In this document: positions 55,883 through 63,699 of the stretch, piece by piece
Position numbering within the stretch: the first letter of the stretch is position 1
Layout of the letters: the number at the start of each line of letters is the position of its first letter
Assembly (NCBI RefSeq): GCF_006575665.1
Contig: NZ_CP041253.1
Span: 3,137,001-3,201,000, forward strand
Reading direction: 5' to 3'
Source of the DNA: Echinicola soli
Lineage (GTDB): Bacteria > Bacteroidota > Bacteroidia > Cytophagales > Cyclobacteriaceae
Length of the DNA stretch: 64,000 nucleotides
Notes under the pieces: generated by a model
The model's input: the letters and a program-made list of their open reading frames with translations, nothing else
Told to the model about the DNA's origin: nothing
Databases searched by the model: none
Translations under genes and position numbers: made by a program

Positions 55883-56842
55883 ATGAATAAACGAAAATTA
55901 AATAGAATATATGCAGGATTGCTCGGACTGCTGGTGGTGTTGGGTTCAGGTTGTGGAAATGAAGAAGAGCAAAGGCCTGAACTCAATGGGGTATACATGA
56001 CCCCCACTTCTCCGTCTATTGTAGAGAAAAAAGAAATTATCCTTGGGAAGGGTAATTTCGCTAAAGTCGACTTAGCTGTCGCACTGTACCAGATTGCTGA
56101 TGAGGATGTTAAGGTGACCATAGCGCAGAATAATAGCTTGGTGAAAGCCTATAACGAAAAGCATGGTACTGATTATTTGGAAATACCGGAGGAATATATT
56201 CAGTTCAGCACCAAAAGTCCTGTGATCGAGAAAGGGAAAATGGCCTCGTCACCCATTGAGCTCAATATCAATTCCGAGTCATTGTTGTTCGCCACATCTT
56301 ATATGCTTCCGCTGGAAATAATGTCAGTGGAAGGAGGAAACATACAAATGAACAAATCCATGAATATCAAATATTATAATATCCAAGGAGGACCGCCACC
56401 AAATATAGCCGTTGGCAAACCTACTTCCCAAAAGAGTACCGCACATGGAGGTATCAGCTCACGGGCTGTAGATGGTAATACCAATGGTTTTTGGGCTAAT
56501 GGATCCATCACTCATACCGGTACTCGTGATCAAGATTGGTGGGAAGTGGACTTGGAAGAAATTTCACCCTTGATTACCACGATTAAACTGTATAATCGAA
56601 TGGACGGTGGCCCTTCGACGAGGTTGAGCGATTTTCACGTATTTGTTTCCGATGTACCATTTGAATCGACTGTCTTGTCAGAGACCATGGCTCAGGAAGG
56701 AGTATTCGACTACTTTTTCGAAGGCCCAGCCGGTGAAGTGACTGAAATACCAGTTGACAGGACCGGAAGGTATATAAGGGTCCAGTTGGAAGGAAGGACT
56801 GAACCGCTTTCCCTGGCAGAGGTAGAAGTTTTGGCGCTTTAA
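55883..56842 (+). CDS. DUF1735 plus F5/8 type C (discoidin) lipoprotein
   Basis: A 319-residue protein with a lipoprotein signal (Cys24 in GSGCGNEE). Residues about 35-165 match the DUF1735/BT_3987-like N-terminal domain (KVTIAQNNSLVKAYNEKHGTD, EEYIQF). Residues about 175-319 form a discoidin/CBM32-like jelly roll (NIAVGKPTSQKSTAHGG, AVDGNTNGFW, WWEVDLEEISPLITTIKLYN, GRYIRVQLEG). It is likely a surface glycan-binding protein that holds substrate for the GH16 enzyme. The binding specificity is not readable. Confidence 0.87.
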   Translation: MNKRKLNRIYAGLLGLLVVLGSGCGNEEEQRPELNGVYMTPTSPSIVEKKEIILGKGNFAKVDLAVALYQIADEDVKVTIAQNNSLVKAYNEKHGTDYLEIPEEYIQFSTKSPVIEKGKMASSPIELNINSESLLFATSYMLPLEIMSVEGGNIQMNKSMNIKYYNIQGGPPPNIAVGKPTSQKSTAHGGISSRAVDGNTNGFWANGSITHTGTRDQDWWEVDLEEISPLITTIKLYNRMDGGPSTRLSDFHVFVSDVPFESTVLSETMAQEGVFDYFFEGPAGEVTEIPVDRTGRYIRVQLEGRTEPLSLAEVEVLAL

Positions 56843-56867
56843 GAAATTTAAGCGTCAAAATGGATCA

Positions 56868-56910
56868 AGAGACTGTCCTATGGCAATTGGCTTATGGGAC
56901 AGTCTCTTTT
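56868..56910 (+). terminator. Rho-independent terminator
   Basis: AGAGACTGTCC at 56868-56878 and GGACAGTCTCT at 56897-56907 pair perfectly and are followed by T residues. It closes the SusC-SusD-DUF1735 transcript, so the GH16 gene is probably transcribed from its own promoter in the remaining AT-rich gap up to 57142. Confidence 0.75.
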
Positions 56911-57142
56911 CTAAAATATCAGAAGATAAAAGTCAAAAGTATATTTGTCTGATGGAAGAGTGATAATTCAATCAGTTGTCTTTAATTGTAGGAGGCAGTA
57001 AAACACTTTTCTGTCTACATCTTCTTATGAGCGAAATGTTATGTTTTGTAATTTTTTGTTTATTCAAAATGATATTTTGAATAAACGTTATTGTTAACTT
57101 AAAATTGATATTTTATGGGAGTTATGAATATACGGAATTAAT

Positions 57143-57958
57143 ATGGGTGTACTGTTCTTCCTTTTTTCACTTCTAGGCTGTAACCCGGATATCTCGAGTT
57201 TTGAGGAGGGGCTATTAAATGAACAGGAGTGGGAACTCATCTTTCAAGATGAATTCAACGACACTGAATATAATGAAGATTATTGGACCAGTTACCAGAC
57301 ACAGCCATGGTCTTCAGCTTGGAATATGTACGTGGTACCGGAAGATAGAAGCCTTGCGGAAGTCAAAGAAGGTAAACTTCACATTAGAACCAGGTGGAAT
57401 GAGGAGACAGATTTACCCGAAACAGGTGCTATCCAAACAAAAAATAAGTTCAGTTTTACCTATGGTAAGCTTGAGGTTAGTGCAAAATTCAGCAGAATGG
57501 GGCAAGGGGCCTGGCCGGCCATTTGGATGTTGCCCCAAAACCCGGTTTATTCCGGTTGGCCGGGTGCAGGAGAGATCGATGTCATGGAACACTTGAATCG
57601 TGAAACAAAAGTCTATCAGGTAATTCACCAATCAAAATCAGAGGGGGTAAAGTTAAGTCCCACACCAGAAAAGACAACGTCGGTGAATGCACAGGATTAT
57701 AATACCTACGGAATTATAAAATCACCTGATAAGATTGAATTTTATGTGAACGGAGTAAAAACGATGACCCATGAAAAAGGTGGAGACAATGCCGAAATGT
57801 GGCCTTTTGAAACTGATTTTTATATTATCCTTAATCATGCTTGTGCCGATAAGGGGCAGTCTGGGACGAATTTCTGGCCTGGTTTAGTTACCTCAACAGA
57901 AGATTTTCCTTATGAAATGACCATTGACTATGTAAAAGTATGGAAAAAAATTGAGTGA
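57143..57958 (+). CDS. GH16-family endo-glycanase lipoprotein
   Basis: A 271-residue protein. The catalytic signature GEIDVMEH places nucleophile Glu144, Asp146 and acid/base Glu149 on one strand; the extra Met gives the beta-bulge form seen in laminarinases, agarases, porphyranases and carrageenases. Other GH16 marks are WELIFQDEFND, YGKLEVSAKFS and GAWPAIWMLPQ. It cleaves internal beta linkages in a beta-1,3-glucan or a marine galactan. The lipobox Cys13 (LLGCNPD) is close to the start and no basic residues precede it, which is odd; a stop just upstream rules out a longer frame. It is the only glycosidase in this PUL. Confidence 0.92.
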   Translation: MGVLFFLFSLLGCNPDISSFEEGLLNEQEWELIFQDEFNDTEYNEDYWTSYQTQPWSSAWNMYVVPEDRSLAEVKEGKLHIRTRWNEETDLPETGAIQTKNKFSFTYGKLEVSAKFSRMGQGAWPAIWMLPQNPVYSGWPGAGEIDVMEHLNRETKVYQVIHQSKSEGVKLSPTPEKTTSVNAQDYNTYGIIKSPDKIEFYVNGVKTMTHEKGGDNAEMWPFETDFYIILNHACADKGQSGTNFWPGLVTSTEDFPYEMTIDYVKVWKKIE

Positions 57959-58030
57959 AACTTCTATTTGGGATAAATCGGCTTAAGTCAGTGAATTATA
58001 ATACCGATTCGAGAAAAGTTTATGTCGGCC

Positions 58031-58228
58031 ATAAACCCCAGGAAGCCGGGGTTTTTATTTTCAGGGGTAATTTGCTCAGTTGGTTTAGAGCACTACCTCG
58101 ACAAGGTAGGGGTCACTGGTTTGAGCCCCGTATTTCCCACAACAAAATTGATTTGGTAGAACAGTCCATCGTGACATATCCCAGCAGAGTGAACGGCCTA
58201 CTATTAACGAATTACCTGATTTTACAAA
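58031..58228 (+). repeat. Right copy of the tRNA-Val direct repeat
   Basis: Same order and orientation as 47321-47515: hairpin, tRNA-like sequence, then the AGAACAGTCCATCGTGACAT and CCCAGCAGAGTGAACGG blocks. Substitutions are spread evenly, including inside the tRNA. Together the two copies frame the GH16 PUL. Confidence 0.8.
58065..58139 (+). pseudogene. Degenerate tRNA-Val (GAC) copy
   Basis: Compared with 47353-47427: acceptor position 4 is T against T (mismatch), U8-A9 have become TT, T-loop C56 has become T and the T stem has a T-C mismatch. The anticodon arm is unchanged. The loss of invariant positions makes it non-functional. Confidence 0.8.
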
Positions 58229-58336
58229 AGATAACGGGGATTTTTGGAGACCATTATCATCCCAAATAAATTTAATACATCCCGGATTTTGCTATAATTC
58301 CTATCGGTAATCAATGATCCAAACCTCCCTGTATTT

Positions 58337-58364
58337 TTGAAATTGGCGAAAATTACTATATTTG
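58337..58364 (+). promoter_or_regulatory. Bacteroidota-type promoter ahead of the recombinase relic and cassettes
   Basis: TTG at 58337-58339, a 17-base spacer and TATATTTG at 58357-58364 match the TTG-N17-23-TAnnTTTG consensus. It points toward the recombinase fragment and the following cassettes, so it could serve as the cassette promoter. Confidence 0.5.
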
Positions 58365-58408
58365 ATTTGGCGATAGCCATTTTTTAAAAAATAACGCTAC
58401 TACTCAAT

Positions 58409-58648
58409 ATGCAACCACACACTCACTACGCCGTGGCCATGGCGTTTCCAAGGCATTCATTTGCCACCCATTTATTGGACAGGGGGACGGATTTACGTTA
58501 TATTCAACAATTGCTGGGGCATCACAGTCCCAACACAACGGCGATATACACGCACGTGTCCACCAAAAATTTGCAAAACATCAAAAGTCCTTTTGACCAA
58601 CTGACAAATGATAATCAACTGGATATTAACTATTTAAAAAACAAATAA
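58409..58648 (+). pseudogene. Truncated IntI/Xer-type tyrosine recombinase, C-terminal 60 residues
   Basis: [20 protein letters not shown], then [17 protein letters not shown], contains the second catalytic Arg, the LLGH His and the nucleophile Tyr. The tail [13 protein letters not shown] resembles the end of integron integrases and their Bacteroidota relatives (YTHV...G(V/I)(R/K)SP(L/F)D). Everything before box II is lost, including the first Arg; the first 15 residues (MQPHTH onward) are probably not native. The ATG here may allow expression of a fragment, but it cannot be active. The following 40 bases lead straight into the first cassette. Confidence 0.75.
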
Positions 58649-58692
58649 CCAATGGCGTATATACTCCAATAGAGTATATTAAGACGTTAGGC
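58641..58692 (+). other. Possible attI-like or terminal attC-like site
   Basis: ATATACTC at 58659-58666 and GAGTATAT at 58672-58679 form a perfect short hairpin. It is followed by the core-like heptamer GTTAGGC at 58686-58692 (fits GTTRRRY), which opens cassette 1. In an integron this is the place of attI. Confidence 0.4.
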
Positions 58693-58716
58693 TTTATTAA
58701 AAAAAAGAACAACTAA

Positions 58717-59442
58717 ATGATTCCAACAACATTTATAAATTATGCAGCTGACACACTTGCCGAAACACAAGACGGATTAACAGGAAGTCGAATTGCCGAA
58801 TACAGTGCTGCATATGCGATTGACTTTGACATCGAGATTCCTTATCCAGAATATCCATTTCCAGCAGATTTGCCCAATAAAAGAACCGCACTTCGAGAAA
58901 ATTTAAAAGCCTTTAGTTCAGAACAACAATTTAAAATCATAAAAGAACTATCTGAACTTCCTCATTTTGAAAATAACGCAGGTGTAAAAGATTTAAGAAT
59001 AAAATTAATCTCACGATATGGAGCATTAGGAGAAGGAAATGCAAAAGAAGAGATTAATGAATCTTTGGTTGAAGAGACACAGCATTGGCTCTCTGAATAT
59101 CCTGAAGTTTTAAAACTTTACAATGACTGTTTAGAAAAGCACTCAAATGGAATCCATCAAAGAAATTTATTGGACGACTTGAGACTTTCATTGGAAACTT
59201 TGCTAAAAACTATTCTCGAAAATGGTAAATCGTTGGAAAATCAAATTGCGGAATTGGGCAAATTCATCAATGAACGAAACGGTTCTAAGGAATTGAATAA
59301 TATGTTTCTGAAACTAATTGACTACTTTTCTAAGTATCAAAACACTTATGTAAAGCATAATGACAATGTAAATGAAAATGAAGTAGAAATCATCATTGAA
59401 ATGGCAAGTTCATTTATGAAATTTATAGTAAGAATAAAATAA
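58717..59442 (+). CDS. Cassette gene 1: AbiJ/HEPN-like protein
   Basis: A 241-residue soluble protein. The N-terminal 100 residues (TFINYAADTLAETQDGLTGS, then NKRTALRENLKAFSSEQQFKIIKEL) look like the AbiJ N-terminal domain, which senses or binds in abortive infection systems. The C-terminal half is helical with ETLLKTILENGKSLENQIAE and YVKHNDNVNENEVEIIIEMA; Lys213-His214 in a KHND setting recalls HEPN-type ribonuclease domains, though the usual R-x4-6-H is not exact. Phage defence is the natural guess and is inference. Codon use is clearly more AT-rich than the chromosome on either side. It starts 24 bases after the cassette boundary. Confidence 0.6.
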   Translation: MIPTTFINYAADTLAETQDGLTGSRIAEYSAAYAIDFDIEIPYPEYPFPADLPNKRTALRENLKAFSSEQQFKIIKELSELPHFENNAGVKDLRIKLISRYGALGEGNAKEEINESLVEETQHWLSEYPEVLKLYNDCLEKHSNGIHQRNLLDDLRLSLETLLKTILENGKSLENQIAELGKFINERNGSKELNNMFLKLIDYFSKYQNTYVKHNDNVNENEVEIIIEMASSFMKFIVRIK

Positions 59443-59446
59443 CAAA

Positions 59447-59580
59447 GCCTAACAATGTATATAAAAAATAGGCGAAACAGCAGTAAAATCAAGGCTTTTG
59501 ACTCGTATCAAAGTTCTTGCTTAACCGAAAGTTTGGTGCTTCCTAACCGCCTACTTTTCATATACTAACCATTGTCAGTT
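59447..59580 (+). other. attC-like site 1
   Basis: The outer box GCCTAAC at 59447-59453 is the exact complement of GTTAGGC at 58686-58692, the start of the same unit. Inner arms ATAGGCG (near 59467-59474) and CGCCTAC (near 59548-59554), with TATAT/ATATA further out, make a long imperfect hairpin. The 3' edge is CATTGTCAGTT. Confidence 0.55.
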
Positions 59581-59615
59581 TATACCTCCCTCCGGTCGAC
59601 ATAAACTGACAATGG
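59569..59615 (+). repeat. ORF-less hairpin unit, copy 1
   Basis: A perfect 15-bp stem, CCATTGTCAGTTTAT at 59569-59583 and ATAAACTGACAATGG at 59601-59615, around a loop with CCTCCCTCCGGTCG. The same unit recurs at 61402-61448 and 62116-62162. Confidence 0.65.
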
Positions 59616-59755
59616 GCGGGCGGCTCCGCCGCATGTCGCCGTTTCTGCACTCCCTACGGTCGCTACAAAACGACAACATGCGGCTAAATGCCATATTATT
59701 TCAAGATACTATGTATCTTTTCACAATACGGCACTTAGCCGCCCGCCCGTTGGCA
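59604..59755 (+). other. attC-like site 2 (GC-rich arms)
   Basis: AACTGAC at 59604-59610 complements GTCAGTT at 59574-59580. The GC-rich arms GGGCGGGCGGC and GCCGCCCGCCC pair, and the site ends in GTTGGCA at 59749-59755, which opens cassette 2. A near-identical copy lies at 62151-62300. Confidence 0.55.
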
Positions 59756-59815
59756 ACAATTTGAAAAAAAATTACGTGCGTCTGTGTTAGTTTAAACTTG
59801 TATAAATAGTGTGCC

Positions 59816-61270
59816 GTGACATATTTAGAAAAACTCATTAAAGAAAAAGGACCTATTCTATCAAGTGAATTGCTCGAATCCCTTGCTATAAAAGAACCTA
59901 GCATTTCAAAAGAAGCTGCCCGAAAACGACTTTCGAGAATAAGTAAAGATGTTTATCGTATAAAAGGTTTATTCGCTGACGGACAAATTTTGTTTCACGA
60001 TAAAGAAGATTATGGTACTGAAGATTATTATTCTGGTCTATCCAGAGCATTAAAAAAAGCTGGAAAACAATACCATATAATTTTACAATCATTAGACTTT
60101 CATTATGGACAAATTAAACTCAATCAATTACCTTCTTATTCTGTAAATCCAGTTTTAGACTTAAAAGGGCATATTACTTTTGGAACAGCATTGGAAAAAT
60201 TAAAGCGACTAAATTTAATTCAAGTAGATGATGAGTTTGTAACGGTCTCAAGTTTAGTTACAGATAATAACCCAAACCATAATAGAGCAAAGGGAATTGA
60301 AGTAGCCAAAAACTTTTTATTAATTCAATTTAATGATTGGTCAAGAAAAATTGGATTAGTCTCTTACAACAGCTCTAAATTTCATAGCGAATTTGGTAAA
60401 TACCAATTTAATTTTGTTTCACCTTCTTACATAGGTTCATTACCAAAAATAAATGGAAAAAATATTATTCCTGCTTTTGTTGTTGCAGATATACTTATTG
60501 GAAACACAGTAAATGAGAATCAAGTTGAGTTTTTTCTAAACAAAATCAAGGCATTAAAGTTTCAAAAGAATTTAGCCAAATTCATACCTTTTTTAATTGT
60601 TGAATCAGTCGACACCAAAGCACTTAACAATTTAAAAGCTCAAGGTGTTGTCGTTGGCTTTGTAAATGAATTATTCGGAGATAAATATAAGGACTTACTT
60701 AATTCTTTAATTTCTTTAGTCACTAATGCTGGTGCAATACTTAAAAAAAATCCAGAGGCCTATTTAGACTTAATTAGCAAGCTAAACAAGTTGGTAGATG
60801 GCAAAACTAATAACTTACGTGGCGACTTATTTGAATTAGCTGTAGGTTATTACCAAGGGAGAGTTTGTAAATCAATTGACATCGGCAAACTAATAAACCA
60901 CGAAGGCTTACAAAGAGAAATAGATGTATTTGGCTTACAATCTGACAAAATTATTATTTCTGAATGTAAAGGATATAACCAAAAAGTAGGTTTGGAAGAA
61001 GTAAAAACTTGGTTAACCGAAAAAGTTCCAGTAATAAGAAAGTGGGTTCTTGACCAACCTTCAATATCTGACAAAGAGTTAGTGTTTGAATTTTGGTCAA
61101 CAGGTGGTTTTAATGACGAAGCAATTACATTTTTAACCAAAAGAAAGGAAAACACTAGTAAATATAAAATTGACTTTTTCGACCTTGATGAAATGATTGA
61201 AAAATCAAAGGAAATAAAATCAAAAAAGTTTACTGAAATTTTGAGAGAATATTATATTAAAGAAATTTAA
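59816..61270 (+). CDS. Cassette gene 2: Mrr-like PD-(D/E)XK nuclease
   Basis: A 484-residue protein with a GTG start. The N-terminal 60 residues form a winged-helix-like unit (KLIKEKGPILSSELLESL, ISKEAARKRLSRI). A long middle region has no family I know. The C-terminal 150 residues form a restriction-endonuclease fold: DLFELAVGYYQGR (Glu on the first helix), then Asp370 in REIDVFGL and Glu383-Lys385 in IISECKGY, giving D-x12-E-x-K as in Mrr-type enzymes. It probably cuts foreign or modified DNA as a stand-alone defence effector. No methyltransferase accompanies it, so a modification-dependent or activated nuclease is more likely than classical restriction. Confidence 0.7.
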   Translation: MTYLEKLIKEKGPILSSELLESLAIKEPSISKEAARKRLSRISKDVYRIKGLFADGQILFHDKEDYGTEDYYSGLSRALKKAGKQYHIILQSLDFHYGQIKLNQLPSYSVNPVLDLKGHITFGTALEKLKRLNLIQVDDEFVTVSSLVTDNNPNHNRAKGIEVAKNFLLIQFNDWSRKIGLVSYNSSKFHSEFGKYQFNFVSPSYIGSLPKINGKNIIPAFVVADILIGNTVNENQVEFFLNKIKALKFQKNLAKFIPFLIVESVDTKALNNLKAQGVVVGFVNELFGDKYKDLLNSLISLVTNAGAILKKNPEAYLDLISKLNKLVDGKTNNLRGDLFELAVGYYQGRVCKSIDIGKLINHEGLQREIDVFGLQSDKIIISECKGYNQKVGLEEVKTWLTEKVPVIRKWVLDQPSISDKELVFEFWSTGGFNDEAITFLTKRKENTSKYKIDFFDLDEMIEKSKEIKSKKFTEILREYYIKEI

Positions 61271-61279
61271 AAAAACTGT

Positions 61280-61413
61280 TGCCAACAATGGCTATAAGTA
61301 ATTGCTTGTTCTCGCCTACTTCTGAAAATCCTCGCGGATTTTCAGCTTGGTGTGTACTTGCAAAGTTAAGTGCCAAACCACGCAACTACTCATAGCCGAG
61401 ACCGTTGTCAGGT
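61280..61413 (+). other. attC-like site 3
   Basis: TGCCAAC at 61280-61286 is the exact complement of GTTGGCA at 59749-59755, the start of cassette 2. The arms GGCTATAAGTAATTGC and GCAACTACTCATAGCC pair imperfectly, and the apical part has its own hairpin (CTGAAAATCC/GGATTTTCAG). It ends CCGTTGTCAG. Confidence 0.6.
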
Positions 61414-61448
61414 TATACCTCCCTCCGGTCGGCATAAACTGACAATGG
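61402..61448 (+). repeat. ORF-less hairpin unit, copy 2
   Basis: Same unit as 59569-59615 with two changes in the left arm (CCGTTGTCAGGTTAT). It leads directly into the upstream region of cassette gene 3 without the GC-rich attC. Confidence 0.6.
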
Positions 61449-61474
61449 GCGTCATATAAAACAGAGACTAATAA

Positions 61475-62011
61475 ATGGCAGTTCCGACAAATAGACAAGA
61501 ATTGATTTCTGAAATAGAAAAGAACTATTCCAAGTTAAAAAAGGACTTAGAAACTATTCCATCGGAATTGACCAAGGAAAAGGAACTCGAAGGGCACGCA
61601 AAAGGGACTGAAATGAGCGTTTCGGATTTGGTTGCCTATTTGATTGGTTGGGGAGAACTTGTCTTAAAATGGAATCGGAAAAAGAACAAAAACGAAAATG
61701 TTGATTTTCCAGAAACAGGTTATAAATGGAATGAATTGGGGAAACTTGCCCAGAAATTTTATTTGGACTACGAAAAACTTGACTATAAATCACTTTTGGA
61801 CAAATTGGATAAAGTTGTCAACGAAATTTTGAATGTGATAAAAAGTACTAAAAATGTCGATTTGTACGAAAAGCCGTGGTACGAAAAGTGGACTATGGGA
61901 AAAATGGTACAATTAAACACTTCTTCACCGTATAAAAACGCAAGAAGTAGGGTGAGAAAATGGAAAAAGCTGAATGAAGAAAAAAATACGAACGCACAAC
62001 AATGGCTATAA
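61475..62011 (+). CDS. Cassette gene 3: ClbS/DfsB-family protein
   Basis: A 178-residue protein of the DinB-like four-helix-bundle group: MAVPTNRQELISEIEKNYSK, MSVSDLVAYLIGWGELVLKW and YKNARSRVRKWKK follow the ClbS/DfsB pattern. ClbS of the colibactin locus is a hydrolase that opens the reactive cyclopropane of the toxin; most relatives have no known substrate. The last five codons and the stop lie inside the attC-like site, as in many integron cassettes. AT-rich. Confidence 0.8.
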   Translation: MAVPTNRQELISEIEKNYSKLKKDLETIPSELTKEKELEGHAKGTEMSVSDLVAYLIGWGELVLKWNRKKNKNENVDFPETGYKWNELGKLAQKFYLDYEKLDYKSLLDKLDKVVNEILNVIKSTKNVDLYEKPWYEKWTMGKMVQLNTSSPYKNARSRVRKWKKLNEEKNTNAQQWL

Positions 62012-62126
62012 GTAATTGCTTGTTATCGTCTACTTCTGAAAATCCTCGCGGATTTTCAGTTCGATGTGTACTTGCAAAGTTAAGTGCTAACCCACGCAAC
62101 TACTCATAGCCTAGACCGTTGTCAGT
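61993..62126 (+). other. attC-like site 4
   Basis: Nearly the same sequence as site 3 (61284-61413): GGCTATAAGTAATTGC, the inner CTGAAAATCC/GGATTTTCAG hairpin and GCAACTACTCATAGCC. Its outer box is GCACAAC. The complement GTTGTGC is not found at the start of cassette 3, where the closest heptamer is GTTGTCA. Confidence 0.55.
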
Positions 62127-62300
62127 TTATACCTCCCTCCGGTCGGCATAAACTGACAATGGACGGTCGGATCCGCCGCATGTCGCCGTTTCTGCACTCC
62201 CTACGGTCGCTACAAAACGACAACATGCGGCTAAATGCCATATTATTTCAAGATACTATGTATCTTTTCACAATACGGCACTTAGCCGCCCGCCCATTCT
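62116..62300 (+). repeat. ORF-less hairpin unit copy 3 with second GC-rich attC-like site
   Basis: 62116-62162 repeats the 15-bp-stem unit. 62151-62300 repeats the GC-rich site of 59604-59755 almost exactly, except that its left arm is mutated (GGACGGTCGGATC) and its right edge is CCCATTCTACG. Confidence 0.6.
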
Positions 62301-62307
62301 ACGCAAT

Positions 62308-62850
62308 TTGAAAACAGAAACTGAAATACAAACGATAATCGAATTGGAGAAATGGTTGAAAGACAACTGTTATTCTATGAACAGTTATAGCATAAATGGT
62401 AATTTCATTTATGAAGGTTATATTCTGGAGAATAATGGCGGACTTTATCAATGGAATTATACTGAACGTGGAGAAAAAAGGATTCTTGATCATTTTGCTA
62501 CTGAAAAAGATGCAGTTGAATATGCATTAAAAAAGATAAAATCTGACGAGCACGCAAATCGGAATTTTATTGGAATGTATAAAGAAAGTTTCGGAGTTGA
62601 AAAGATATTGTCTGAACTGAAAAATCGTGAAATTGAGTATTGGACTGACAGCATACCTTATGGCGGATTGAATGACTATCGAACAAGAATATTTATAATT
62701 GGTTGTGGAATTAAAAAGGCTACCGATTTAATTCAAAACGAGGAAAAACAGCGTAGAACAACGTATAAAAATAATGGCGGAAACTCTGCCAAAACGAGGA
62801 ACAGTAATAAAAATAAACTTTGGTCTAAACTGAAAAGATTGTGGTCTTAA
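62308..62850 (+). CDS. Cassette gene 4: immunity-protein-like
   Basis: A 180-residue soluble protein starting with TTG only a few bases past the cassette edge. The core (ELEKWLKDNCYSMNSYSING, NNGGLYQWNYTERGEKRIL, EYWTDSIPYGGLNDYRTRIF) resembles immunity proteins of polymorphic toxin systems, perhaps the Imm59 group; this is from memory. The last 40 residues are basic and low-complexity. No toxin gene is present, so it would be an orphan immunity gene that guards against rivals. Confidence in the product is modest; the frame is clearly coding. Confidence 0.55.
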   Translation: MKTETEIQTIIELEKWLKDNCYSMNSYSINGNFIYEGYILENNGGLYQWNYTERGEKRILDHFATEKDAVEYALKKIKSDEHANRNFIGMYKESFGVEKILSELKNREIEYWTDSIPYGGLNDYRTRIFIIGCGIKKATDLIQNEEKQRRTTYKNNGGNSAKTRNSNKNKLWSKLKRLWS

Positions 62851-62912
62851 AACCCCACTATTCTTATACAACCCGTTATAGGCTACCTTAAAGACAGGCA
62901 GTAACTAACAAA

Positions 62913-63695
62913 ATGATACAACGAGAATTCGCTGACAAAGCCAAGACAATTTTAGAGCCAGACGATAATGTAATCGGTTTGGCTGTTGCAGGTTCGTGGT
63001 TGACAAATGAAATAGATGAGTTTTCTGACCTTGACCTTATTCTTGTTACAAAGCAAAAGATTTCTAACGACAAAAATCTAATGCTTGACTATGCAAAAAG
63101 ATTGGGGAATTTTCTATCAGGATTTACGGGAGATCACGTTGGAGAACCAAGACTTTTAATTTGTCTTTATGACAATCCGCTATTACACGTTGACATAAAA
63201 TTCGTAACTCTTGACGAGTTTCACACACGCATTGAAACACCAACGCTACTAATTGACAAAAACGGACAACTCGAAAAAGCAATTAGTAATTCACAAGCAA
63301 AGTTTCCATATCCCGATTATCAATGGATTGAAGACCGTTTTTGGACTTGGACACATTATGTGTTATTAAAAATTGGACGTGGAGAATACCTTGAAGCATA
63401 CGATTTTATGGGATTTTTCCGAATGGTTGTATTTGGACCTTTGCTTCATATCAAAAATGGCAATTTACCTCGTGGAGTTAGGAAGGTAGAAATAGACTTA
63501 GAAAGTGAAGATTTAGCTAAACTAAAACTCACAATTCCAGCATACGAACGACAATCATTATTAAACAGTCTAAGAAGCGCAGTATCATTATACAGACAAC
63601 TGAGAATAGAACTGTTTGAGGAAAAGGTGAATTTACAAAAGACCACAGAGAATAAAGTGATGACTTATTTTGATAGTATTGAGAACAGGAAATAA
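62913..63695 (+). CDS. Cassette gene 5: aminoglycoside-type nucleotidyltransferase
   Basis: A 260-residue protein of the Pol-beta nucleotidyltransferase fold. GLAVAGSWLTNEIDEFSDLDLILV contains the G-S-W and D-x-D metal motif (Asp residues in SDLDL), and a third carboxylate is in LLHVDIKFV. The helical C-terminal half matches ANT-like enzymes that adenylylate aminoglycosides or lincosamides. Related proteins with unknown targets are common, so resistance is possible but unproven. It is AT-rich like its neighbours and sits last in the array. Confidence 0.72.
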   Translation: MIQREFADKAKTILEPDDNVIGLAVAGSWLTNEIDEFSDLDLILVTKQKISNDKNLMLDYAKRLGNFLSGFTGDHVGEPRLLICLYDNPLLHVDIKFVTLDEFHTRIETPTLLIDKNGQLEKAISNSQAKFPYPDYQWIEDRFWTWTHYVLLKIGRGEYLEAYDFMGFFRMVVFGPLLHIKNGNLPRGVRKVEIDLESEDLAKLKLTIPAYERQSLLNSLRSAVSLYRQLRIELFEEKVNLQKTTENKVMTYFDSIENRK

Positions 63696-63699
63696 AAAA

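Noticed and set aside
58409..58648. Functional integrase
   Set aside because: It lacks the first catalytic Arg and all upstream domains; only the C-terminal catalytic strip remains.
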